The translations under genes were made by a program, and so were the position numbers. Below, in pieces: positions 28,998 to 41,319 of a DNA stretch of 64,000 bases (position 1 is its first letter; the number at the start of each line of letters is the position of its first letter). The notes below the pieces were generated by a model. The model worked only from the letters and a program-made list of their open reading frames with translations. It made no database searches and was not told where the DNA came from. The stretch spans positions 78,017-142,016 of the forward strand of contig JAREIK010000803.1 in NCBI GenBank assembly GCA_029783825.1. The letters run 5' to 3'. The DNA is from Sapria himalayana (taxonomy: Eukaryota > Streptophyta > Magnoliopsida > Malpighiales > Rafflesiaceae).

Positions 28998-31851
28998 TGT
29001 AGCTTGTATATGGTGTAGGAAAGAATATTTGGCAAAAAGTGATCAATGTACTTCGGGTTTATGGAAATACTTGAGATAGACTTGTAGAAAACTTTCACAC
29101 AAAAAAGAATTAATAGAAGCTCACAAAGGTAAAGACAAGTCACAATCTTTGTTTTGTTTCACTAAAGGTACTAGTTCAGAGGATAACAAATTAACTTGTT
29201 GGCAATTTGATCAACAACTAGTTAGGGAGGCTTTGGTGAAAATGATCATAAAAGATGAATTGCCTTTTTGTTTTGTTGAGAGGGATGAGTTCAAGGAGTT
29301 TTGTGAAGTTAGTGTGCCTCAATTTAAAATTCCATCTAGGCACTCAACACTAAGGGATTGTTTTTCTTTGTTTATGAAGGAAAAGAAGAAATTATTTGAT
29401 AGCATATCATCTCATTGTTATAGAGTTTCATTGACTACCGACACTTGGACTAGCATTCAAAATTTGTCTTATATATGTTTGACTGTTCATTTAATTTATT
29501 CTCAATGGAATATGCATAAAAGGCTTTTGAACTTTTGTGTAATTAAAAGTCATTCTGGAGTTAATATTAGAAATGCTATTGAGTTTTGCATGAATGAATG
29601 GGGAATGAGAAAGTTGATGTGCATTACTGTTGACAATGCATCAAATAATGATGTTGTAGTTGAACAATTGAAAAAAAGGCTTGTGAAGAAAAGTGTTGTA
29701 CCTTTGAGAGGTGAGCATTTTCATATGAGATGTTGTGCTCATATCCTAAACTTAATTTTCAGAGATGGCATTGCAGTAGTTGAGGGTGCTATTCAAAAAA
29801 TTAGAGGTTTGGTCAAATATGTGAGGAGCAGTCCTAAAAGATTAGATATGTTTAAGTTATGTGTTAAAGAAGCAAACTTGACATATGGATCTTCATTGTA
29901 ATTAGATTGGCGTAGAAGATGGAATTCAACTTATTTGATGATACAAACTAATATAAAATATCAAAAAGAATTTGATAAGTTGGAGGACAAAGACAAAATG
30001 TTTTTGAAAGAGTTTGGTTCAAACGTTCCAACTGAGAGAGACGAAACAAACGCCAAAATTTTGGCTCGTATCTTGAAAACTTTTTGAGGTAACTTGTAAA
30101 TTTTCTGGCTCATAATATTCTACCTCTAGTGTTTATTTTACTGAGATTATTCGAATTTTGAAAAAAAATTTAGTTTTGTGAATATAGTAGAGATACAATG
30201 GTATCTGAAATGGGTATGAAAATGAGACATAAATTCAACAAATATTGGGGTTCTCTTCAGTCCACAAATATTATGTTTTTTGTAGCGGTAGTGTTGTATC
30301 CTAGATATAAGCTCAAATATCTCAAGGTTAAGTACACTTAGCATTATAGAGAGGAATTGGGTAAAAATTTGGTGAAAAAGGTTATAAATTCTTTAAATGA
30401 GATGATGGATGATTATAAAGATTTAAATGAAGTTGAATCAAAAGAAGATGATTTCTCTTCTACTGTGTTGGAAAAAAATGATGATTTGTATGATAGTAGT
30501 GATACTTATGTTGGTGATTTTTTTTGTTGAATTGAAGAAAGAAAAAGAAGTTGCATCTTTGGAAAGTTGGATAGGTACTTGGAGGACAAACTTGAAAAAA
30601 ATAGAATTGATTTTGATCTTCTAAACTGGTTGAAGTTAAATGTGGTTAGGTATCCTTCTTTGGCAAATGTAGGAAGAGATGTATTTGCTATCCAAGCATC
30701 TACTGTCGCCTACGAATCTACATTTAGCACTGTGGAAAAAACATTAGATAAATTTATGAATTCTTTAACACCTATTACTACTGAAGTTCTCATAATTCTA
30801 CAAGATTGGTTGAGATGCTCAAATAAACCTATTGAAATTGAAGAATTAGTTCAAGACATTGATGATAATGAATCAGGTTAGTATACAAATTTTGTAAATT
30901 TTAATTTTACTTTTACTTATTTTTTTCATTCAATTTAATAAAAATATGGTTCAATTACAATTTTCAGAGGGGTCACAAAATCCAAATATTCTTCCAACTA
31001 TAGTTGGCCAACTAAATTTGGAATGGGTGTATTAAATTTTATAAGGTAATATTTTGTTTTTTTATTACTCTTTCATCTTAGAAATTTATGCCTACATGAT
31101 TAACATATTTTCATCTTTGGTTGTCCTTCTATAGTGGAGGAAAAAAATAAAGGAGTTGTAGAAGAGATAATTAATTGGGTTTGGATTTTTGTTGCTGTTG
31201 CTGGATGGACCTTTGAAATGATTATTATTATGGTTGTTATTAGTTGTATTTTTTTTGTTATATTAAGCTGCCTAATTTTAGCAATTACTTAAGTAGTAAT
31301 TGATGCTACCAATGTTTGTGGTCATCTTTAGCTATTCCGTAATATTTTAAGTAATTGTTTATAAAATGTAGTATTTCTATTATGGTTAACTTTCATTCGC
31401 TGAACAAAGCCAACTTGTGAAAAAACAAAAAACCAAATTAAGCACACAACTCTGTCCCATTCTATTTAACATTTCTATCCTTTTTTTGCCAATCAAATCT
31501 TTTGACAAGGTAATGGAACTCATTTGCGGTATTCAGCCTATTTGACAAAACAAAATTGGCCCAATTTGAGTTTGAAAGATATTTAACTATGTAATGATAA
31601 ATGCTACAACAAAAGGTTTCATCATGAACTAACTTGTCCGGTTTGAAGAAAATAAATTGAAAAAAAATGTCAGAACTCCATTCCGTCCCCAGACCATTTT
31701 ATCCTACCCAAAATCCCCGATCTTCGTCCCGTCCCATCCTGATATTTTCAACCTATGGGGCAGGTCTGGATCTTCAAAAAAAAATCTCAAACTATGGGAA
31801 GGGACTGGAGATTTGTAATCCCCATCCCATCCCGTCCCATGAGTACCCCTA
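28998..31851 (+). mobile_element. hAT transposon copy 2, left end deleted
   Basis: It aligns collinearly with copy 1 from its position 10960 to its end at 13812, at an offset of about 18,040 bp. The right terminus is present (reverse complement begins TAGGGGTACTCATGGGAC) and is followed by GCATTAAG, one base from the copy-1 target duplication. The left terminus and about 840 bp of the element are missing. The satellite immediately left matches the copy-1 left flank at an offset of about 18,977 bp, so about 939 bp of satellite plus element appear deleted here. It cannot transpose without its left end. Confidence 0.93.
28999..30881 (+). pseudogene. Truncated hAT transposase (copy 2)
   Basis: It begins inside the BED-like region in the same frame as copy 1; here the second Cys of ACIWCRKEY is retained. 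The frame runs 29080-29898 with TTDTW, VDNASNNDV and CAHILNL intact, so this central part is better preserved than in copy 1. Lesions: TAG at 29077, TAA at 29899, frameshifts in 30080-30570. The hATC region is readable at 30567-30881 (VVRYPSLANVGRDVFAIQ, then TLDKF) and ends at TAG 30879-30881. The start codon and N-terminus are lost with the left end. Derivation from the same insertion as copy 1 is inferred from the shared insertion site. Confidence 0.92.
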
Positions 31852-32360
31852 GCATTAAGTGGTTTATAGGTTTTATTTAAAAAATAAAATAACAAAAAAA
31901 TTATTTTTGTTATTTTTTGATGTTTTCAAAGGATAAAACCTTTGAAAATATAATAATTTTTAAATTTTTTTCAAATGTGAATAAAATATTTAGTTATACT
32001 AATCATTATATTTATATATTATATAAATAGAATATAAACAATTTTAATGATAAATATTCTAATAATGATCAAAAAATAAATTAATAATCCATTAATAATA
32101 AGATAGATATTAATTAAAATATAATTACAAAACTTAAATTGACTCATAAGCAAAGAAAAATATATTACTATATAATAATTTTTTGTTTTTGTATTTTTTC
32201 TTCTTTTAATAAGTTTATCTATATTTTTTTTAATGAAAAATAATTTATATAAATTATATTTGTCAGACTCATAATTTATTTTATAATTAATATTTATATA
32301 TAAATAAACAAATAAATAATTAAAATGAATATTTAAAATTATAATGAAAAAAAATGAGAT

Positions 32361-32405
32361 TTATTATTTATTATTTATTATTTATTATTTATTATTTATT
32401 ATTTA
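32361..32405 (+). repeat. Local (TTATTTA)n heptamer expansion
   Basis: About six and a half perfect 7-bp copies expand the ATTTATTATTTA motif that other units carry only two or three times. It is directly followed by GGGATACC. Confidence 0.92.
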
Positions 32406-33290
32406 GGGATACCGATTTAATTTAAATTAGATCAGTCTCACTAATAAGTCATTTTGTAATTAATATTTTTCTAAAAATAAACTAATAAATAATTAATATA
32501 AAAATTTAAAATTATTCTGAATATAAATTAAAATGAGATTGAAGATTTATTATTAATGTATACCAGTTTAATAGTTTAAGTATTAAAAGGTTTTGTCGTT
32601 AAAAGTTTAGTGATTTTTGTTTTTAGGCTTTTAGTGGTTTATAGGTTTTATATAAAAAAATAAAATAACTAAAAAATTTTCTATAATTTGTTATAATTTT
32701 CATAGTTTATAACCTTTGAAAATATAATAATATTTACAATTTTTTGAAATGTGAATAGAATATTTAGTTTTAATAATATTAATAATTATATATCATATAA
32801 ATTCAATATAAACAATTTTATTGATAGATAATATAATAATGATCAGAAATTAAATTAATAAACTATTAATAAAAAGATACATATTAAATAAAAAAATATT
32901 TGCAAAATCCAAATTGATTCAAAAATATAGGAAAATATATTACTGGATAATAATTTTTAATTTTTAAATTTCAACTTCTTTTATAAGCGTATATATTTTT
33001 TTATTAAAAATAAATTAATAAAATTATATTTTCAAACTCATACTTTATTTTGTAATAAAAATTTATATACAAATAAACTAATAAATAATTAAAATGAATA
33101 TTTAAAATTATAATAAATAGAAATAAAAATTAGATTTATTACTTATTAAGTAGTATATAGTAGTTTAATGATTTATGTATTTAGGCATTACGGGGTTTAG
33201 GAGTTTACTGATTTAACTGTGTATGCATTTAGTGGTTTATAGGTTTTATTTAAGAAAAAAAATAAAAAAAAATTATTTTATTACTTTTTG

Positions 33291-33322
33291 ATATTTTCAA
33301 AGGTTATAACCTTTGAAAATAT
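33291..33322. repeat. Satellite palindrome, 32-bp perfect copy
   Basis: Identical to the copy at 8841-8872 although the two units are more than 24 kb apart and their surroundings differ at many positions. Confidence 0.92.
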
Positions 33323-36300
33323 TATAATTTTTAAATTTTTTTCAAAAGTGATTAAATATTTCTTTATAATAATCATAATAATTATATATCATATAATTTC
33401 AATATAAACAATTTTATTGATAAATATTCTAATAATTATCAAAAAATAAATTAAAAATCTATTATGAATAAGATTGATATTACTTAAAGTATAATATCAA
33501 AACCTAAAATAATTCAAAAGCAAAGCAAAATATATTACTTAATAATAATTATTTGTTTTTAAATTTTTATTCTTTTTTTAAGCTTATCTATTTTGTGATG
33601 AAATATAATTTTTATAAATTATATTTTTAACTCATAATTTATTTTATAATTAATATATATATATATACATAAAACTAAACAATCAAAATGAATTTTTAAA
33701 TTTATAATGAAAACAAATAAAAAAATGAGATTTATTAATTATTATTTAGGGTATACCCGTTTAAACAAATATTTATATAGGGGTATCGAGATTTTGTAGT
33801 ATAGTGATTTAAGTGTTTCGGCATTTAGTGATTTATAGGTTTTATTTAAACAATGAAATAATAAAAACTATATATATTTTTTTGTTTTTTCACATGTTCA
33901 AAGGTTATAATCTTTGAAAATATAATAATTTTAAAATTTTTTTCAAAAGTGAATAGAATATTTAGTTATAATAATTATTACATCTATATATCATTTAAAT
34001 ATTTTTATTGATAAATATTCTAATAATGATCACAAAATAAATTAATAATCTATTATTAATAAGTTAGATATCAATTAAAATATAATTACGAAACCTAAAA
34101 TGATTCAGAAACTAAGTAAAATATATTACTATATAATAATTTTTTGTTTTTAATTTTTTTATTCTTTTAATAAGTTTATCTATATTTTGTTGTTGAAAAA
34201 TAATTTATATAAATTATATTTGTCTAACTTATAATTTATTTTTTAATTTATATTTATATAAAAATAAACAAATAAACAATTTAAATGAATATTTAAAATT
34301 ATAATGAAAAAAATAAAAATGAGATTTATTATTTAATATTTAGGATATACCTGTTTAAAAAAATCATCTATTTAGGGTTTTCGAGATTTAGAAGTTTTTA
34401 ATTTAAGTATTTAGGCATTTAATGGTTTATAGCTTTTATTTAAACAATGAAATAACAAAAAATTTATTTTTGATATTTTTTCAAATTTTTAAATGTCATA
34501 AGATTTTGAAAATATAATAATTTTAAAATTTTTTAAAAATGTGAATATAATATTTAGTAATAATATTTATTATAATTATATATAATATAAACTAATATAA
34601 ACCATTTTTTTGATAAAATTATATCAATTATCAAAAAATAAATTAATAAACATTAATTAATATGATAGATATAAATTAAAATATAATTAAAAAACCTAAA
34701 ATGTTTCAAAATCAAAGTAACATTTATTACTATATAATAATTTTTTTTAAGTTTTTGCATCATTTATAAGCTTTTATTTTTTTTTGTTGAAAAATATATT
34801 ATTTATATTATATTTGTCACTCATAATTTATTTTGTAATTAATATATCTATAAATTATTTAAATTATATTTAAGGTTTACTAGTTTAAAGGTTTAGGTAT
34901 TTAAGGGATTCGGGGTTTAGGAGTTTAGAGATTTATGTATTTAGGCATTTAATAGTTTATATGTTTTATTTAACAATGATATAACAAAAAATTTATTTTT
35001 GTTATTTTTTATCATTTTTGAAGGTATAACCTTTGAAATTATAACAATTTTTAAATTTTTTTAATATGTGAATCCTATATTTAGTTATGATAATCTTAAT
35101 AATTATATATCATGTAAATTCAATATAAATAATTATATTGATAGATATTATATTAATGATCAAAAAATATATTAATAAACTATTATTAAATAGATAGATA
35201 TATTTTAAATATTTTTGCAAAACGTAAATTTATTGAAAATCAATGTAAAATATAATAGTAAATAATAATTTTTTGGATGTTTTGTTACTTTTTATACGTT
35301 TATATTTTTGTTATTAAAAGTAAATTATTTAAATTTTATTTGTCTTCCACATAATTTATTTTTAATTTATAATTCTATAAAAATAAACTAATAAATATTT
35401 AAAATATATATTTAAAATTATAATGAATACAAATAAAATTGAGATTTATTATCTATTATTTATTATTCAGGATATAATAGTTTAATGGTTTAAGTATTTA
35501 GGTGTTTTGGGGTTTTGTGATTTAAGTGTTTTGGCCTTTAGTGATTTATAGTTTTTATTTAAAGAATAAAAAAATAAAAAATTAAATTTTTTGATATTTT
35601 TTAATTTTTGAAGGTTATAACCTTTGAAAATATAATAATTTTTAATTTTTTTTAAATGTTAATATAATATTTAGTTTTAATATTCTTAATAATTATATAT
35701 AATTTATACTCAATATAAATAATTTTATTAATAGATATTATAATAATGATCAATAAAAAATTAATAAACTATAATTAATAAGAATGATATTAATTAAAAT
35801 ATAATTGCAAAAACTAAAATGATTCAAAATCAAAATAAAATATATTACAAAATAATAAATTTTTGTTGTTAAAATTTTGCCTCTTTTTATAAGCATATAT
35901 TTTTTTTTTTGATAAAAAATAAATTATTTATAATAGATTTGTCTTACAAATAATTTATTTTGTAATTAATATTTCTATAAAAATAAACTGATAAATAATT
36001 AAAATAAAAATTTAAAATTACAATTAATAAAAATTAAAATGAGATTTATGATTTATTATTAATGTATACCAATTTAATAGTTTAAGTATTTAGAAGTTTT
36101 GTCATTTAGGAGTTTAGCGATTTATGTTTTTAGGCATTTAGTGGTTTATAGCTTTTATTTAAACAATAAAATAACATAAAAAAATTTTGTACTTTTTTGT
36201 CATTTTCATAGGTTATAACCTTTGAAAATATAATAATAATTAAATTTTATTGAAATTTGAATACAATATTTACTTATAATAATTTTAATAATTATATATC

Positions 36301-37198
36301 ATATAAATTCAATATAAACAATTTTATTGATAGATATTATAATAATGATCAAACATTAAATTAATAAACTATTAATAATAATATATATATTAATTAAAAT
36401 ATATTTACAAAATCCAAATTGATTCAAAATTAAAGAAAAAATATTACTGGATAATAATTTTTAATTTTAAAATTTTGCTTCTTTTATAAGTGTATACTTT
36501 TTATGATTAAAAATAAATTATTTAAATTATATTTGTCGCACTCATAATTTATTTTATAATAAATATTTCTATAAAAATAAACTAATAAATAATTAAAATG
36601 AATATTTAAAATTTTAATTAATAGAAATAAATATTAGATTTATTAATTATTATTTATTATATAGCAGTTTAATGGTTTATGTATTTAGGTATTACAGGGT
36701 TTAAAAGTTTACTGATTTAATTGCTATGCATTTAATGGTTTATAGGTTTTATTTAAAAAATAAAATAACAAAAAATTTATTTTTACTATTTTTTGATTTT
36801 TTTAAAGGTTATATAACCTTTGAAAATATAATAATTTTTAATTTTTTTCAAAAGTGAATTTAATATTTAGTTATAATAATCAATATATTTATATTTCATA
36901 TAAATTCAATATATAGAATTTTATTGATAGATATTCTAATTATTATCAAAAAATAAAATAATAATCTATTATTAATAAAATAGATATCAATTAAAATATA
37001 ATTACAAACTCAAAAATGATTCAGAAGCAAAACAAAATATATTACTATATAATAATTTTTTGTTTTAAATTTTTTTTTCTTTTAAAAGTTTATTTATATT
37101 TTTTGATGAAAAATAATTTATATAAATTATATTTGTCTAACTTGTAATTTATTTTGTAATTAATATTTATATAAAAATAAACAAATAAATATTAAAAT

Positions 37199-37742
37199 TG
37201 TTGGGCAATCGCGCTTCCACGGGTAGTAAGATTAAGAAATAGAAAACAAAGAAAACACAGAAACAAGCAATATATATCCCAATCCATAAGCATCCACGAC
37301 AGAATCAAAACGAGAAATAAACACAACAAATAACGTGGTTCGCTAGTCGCTCAGTACGACTAGCTACCTCCACCAGAAAATGCTTATGCGTTACAGATTA
37401 AAACCAATAAATAATGTCTTACAGTATGCATCATTCGGCAGTCGCGAAATCACGTAGAGAGAGAGGAGAAGAGACGATGAATAGTTCAACCGGTTCAAAA
37501 AAAAGGCCACCCGAAAAATAAATACAAATATTTTTATACAGAAAATAAACACCCGATTCATTTAACCGAAGCGGGTCGGATCATGGACCGGGCTAGGCTG
37601 TGCTCCTAAAATTTCAGCCGGTCAGCGAGACCTCCATTATTGTGCTACTGCTGCATCCCCGGGCTTTTAATATTTCTTTTCCTGCACTTACATGAAAATA
37701 TTAAAACAAATTATTAAGTAAAGACAAATTACATATACAGCA
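37199..37742 (-). mobile_element. Copia-like solo LTR, 544 bp
   Basis: An insertion beginning TG and ending CA on the plus strand, flanked by a perfect 5-bp target duplication AAAAT (37194-37198 and 37743-37747). Removing it and one duplicate restores a standard satellite sequence (ATTAAAATGAATATTTAAAA type). Read on the minus strand it starts TGCTGTATATG and ends GCCCAACA, with a TATA-like TGTATAAAAATA (around 37529-37542) and a GCGAACCACGTTATTTG segment (near 37325-37344) like the R/U5 region of plant copia LTRs. An 8-bp-arm hairpin, GCTAGTCG..CGACTAGC, lies at 37342-37364. No internal retroviral-type coding region or second LTR is present, so it is most simply a product of LTR-LTR recombination. 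Copia rather than gypsy is my reading of the LTR style. Confidence 0.85.
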
Positions 37743-40700
37743 AAAATAAATCTTTAAAATTATAATGAAAAAAATGATATTAATTCTTTATTATTTATTG
37801 TATACCGGTTTAATTTAAATTATATCTGTCTTACTAATAATTTATTTTCTAATTAATATTTCTAAAAAAAACTATTAAATAATTTAAATAAAAATTTAAA
37901 ATTATATTGAATAAAAATTAAAATGAGATTTATGAATTATTATTAATGTATACCAGTTTAATGGTTTAAGTATTTAGAGGTTTTGTCGTTTAGAAGTTTA
38001 GTGATTTATGTTTTTAGGTTTTAGAGGTTTATTAGTTTTATTTTAATAATGAAATAACAAAAAAATTATTTTTGATATTTTTTCACATTTTCAAAGTTTA
38101 TAACATTTGAAAATATAATAATTTTTAAATTTTTTCAAATGTAAATATAATATTAAGTTATAATAATCTTAATAATTATAAGTGATTTAAATTCAATATA
38201 AATAATTACATTGCTAGATATTATAATAATGATCAAAAATAAATTAATAAACTATTATTAATAAGATCGATATTATTTAAAATATATTTGCAAAATCTAA
38301 ATTTATTCAAAATCAAAGTAAAATATATTACTAAATAATAATTTTTTTTAATGTTTTGCTTTTTTATAAGTTTATATTTTTGTTTTTAAAAATAAATTAT
38401 TTAAATTATATTTGTCTTACTCATAATTTATTTTGTAATTTATAATTCTATAATAATTAACTAATAAATAATTAAAATGAATATTTAAAATTATAATGAA
38501 TATAAATAAAATTGAGATTTATTATTTATTATTCAGGATATACCGGTTTAATGGATTAAGTATTTAGGTATTTTGTGGTTTAGGAGTTTTGTAATTTAAT
38601 TGTTTAGACCTTTAGTGATTTATAGTTTTTATTTAAAGAATGAAAAATTAAAAAATTTAATTTTTTGATTTTTTTTAATTTTTGAAGTTTATAACTATTG
38701 AAAATATAATAAATTTTAATTTTTTTAAAATGTGAATATAATATTTAGTTATATTATTCTTAATAATTTTTTATAATGTAAATTAATATAAATAATTTTA
38801 TTAATAAATATTATAATAATGATCAATAAATTAATTAATAAACTAGTATTAATAAGAATGATCTAAATTAAAATATAATTGTAGAATCTAAAATGATTCA
38901 AAATCAAAATAAGATATATTAATAAAAAATAATTTTTTATTTATAAAATTTTGCCTCTTTTTAAAACCATATATTTTTTTTGATGAAAAATAAATTATTT
39001 AAATTATATTTGTCTTGCTAATAATTTATTTTGTAATTAATATTTCTATAAAAATAAACTGATAAATAATTAAAATGAATGTTTAAAATTATAATGAATA
39101 CTAAAAAAAATGAGAATTATTATTTATTATTTAGAATATACTAATTTAATGTTTGAGTATTTATGAGCTTCGGGGATTAGAAATTTAGTCATTTTAGTAT
39201 TTAGTCATTTAGTGGTTTATAAGTTTTATTTAAAAAATAAAATAAAGAAAAGTATTTTTGTTATATTTTCTCATTTTTCAAGGTTATAACCTTTGAAAAT
39301 ATAATAATTTTTAATTTTTTTTGAAAAGTGAATTAAATACGAAGTTAATAATAATAATAATTAAATATCATATAAATTCAATATAAATTATTTTATTGGT
39401 ATATATTATAATAATGATCATAAAAAAATAATAAACAATTATTAATAAGATAAATATTGTTTAAATATATTTGCAAAACCTAAAATGAATCAAATCAAAG
39501 TGAAATATTTTACTAAATATTAATTTTAAATTTTTAAATCTTTGTATCCATTTATATGCTTATATCTTTTTTGATGAAAAATTAATTTTTTAAATTATAT
39601 TTGTCTCACTAATAATTTATATTTTAATTTATATTATTATAAAAATAAACTAATAAATAATTAAGATGTATATTTAAATTTATAATGAATACTAATAAAA
39701 ATGAGATTTATTATTTATTATATAGTATACCAGTTTAATCGTTAAATTATTTAGGAGTTTTGTCGTTTAGAAGTTTAGCAATTTATGTTTTTAGGCATTT
39801 AGTGGTTTATAGGTTTTCTTTATATAATAAAAATAAAAATTTTTTTTTTTGATTTTTTTTGATTTTCAAAGGTTATAATCTTTGAAAAGAAAATAATATT
39901 TAAAATTTTTTGAAATGTGAATAGCATTTATAATTATATTAATCTTACTAATTATATATCATATAAATTAAATATAAATAATTTTAATGTTAGATATTAT
40001 AATAATGATCAAAAATTAAATTAACAAACTATTATTAAAAATCTAAATATTAATTAAAATATATTTACATAACACAAAATGATTTAAAATCAAATCAAAA
40101 TATATTACTAAATAATAATATTTAATTTTTAAATTTTTTCTTCTTTTTTAAGCTTATATTTTTTTTTGATTAAATATAAATTATTTAAATATTATTTGTC
40201 TCATTCGAAATTTATTTGAATTAATTTTTCTAAAAAATTAAACTATAAATAATTAAAATGAATATTTAAAATTATAATAAATACAAATATAAATGAGATT
40301 TCTTATTTAATAAGTAGAATATAGCTTTTAAGAGGTTTATGTATTCAGGGGTTTCGGGGTTTATGAGCTTACTGATTTAAGTAAGTAATTATTTAATGAT
40401 CTATAGGTTTTATTTAAAAAATAAAATAACAAAAAATTTATATTTATTATTTTTTCCTCATTTTTAAGGTTATAACTCTTGAAAATATAATAATTTTTAA
40501 ATTATTTTCAAAAGTGAATACACTATTTATTTATAATAATCATAATAATTATATATCATATAAATTCAATATAAACAATTTTATTGATAGATATTTTAAT
40601 AATTATCAAAAAATAAATTGAAAATCTATTATGAATAAGATTGATATTACTTAAAATATAATATCAAAACCTAAAATGATTCAAAAACAAAACAAATATA

Positions 40701-41319
40701 TTACTAAATAATAATTATTTGTTTTTTAAATTTTATTCTTTTATAAGATTATCTATTTTTGATGAAAAATAATTTTTATAAATTATATTTTTAACTCATA
40801 ATTTATTTTATAATTAATATAGATATACAAATAAAAAACTAAAAATCTAAATGATTTTTTTAAATTATAATGAAAACAAATAAAAATGAGATTTATTAAT
40901 TATTATTTAGTGTATACCGGTTTAAAGGATTATCTATATAGCAGTATCAGGATTTTGTAGTTTAGTGATTTAAGTGTTTAGGCATTTAGTGGTGTTTAGG
41001 TTTTATTTTAACAATGAAATAATAAAAAAAAAATATTTTTTTGATTTTTCAAATTTTCAAAGATTATAACCTTTGAAAATATTATAATTTAAAATTTTGT
41101 TTCAAAAGTGAATATAATATTTAGTAAGAATAATCATTATATTTATATATCATATAAATTCGATATAAACATTTTTATTGATAAATATTCTAATAATGAT
41201 CAAAAAATAAATTAATAATTTATTATTAATAAGATATATATCATTTAAAATATTATTACAAATATTAAAATGATTCAGAAGCTAAGCAATAATATTTTGT
41301 TATAATAATCTTAATAATT
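37743..41319 (-). repeat. Satellite array, orientation B, right of the solo LTR
   Basis: The same family; a composite-unit junction lies near 37805. The last unit jumps from TGATTCAGAAGCTAAGCA to a non-adjacent part of the unit at about 41290, an internal deletion next to the following insertion. No gene is seen. Confidence 0.87.

Larger units (their letters stand above)
31852..37198 (-). repeat. Satellite array, orientation B, between hAT copy 2 and the solo LTR
   Basis: The same satellite, including composite-unit junctions near 32412 and a standard palindrome at 33291-33322. The unit at 35460-35560 has nine octamers where a close relative at 24110-24210 has ten. No gene is seen. Confidence 0.88.
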
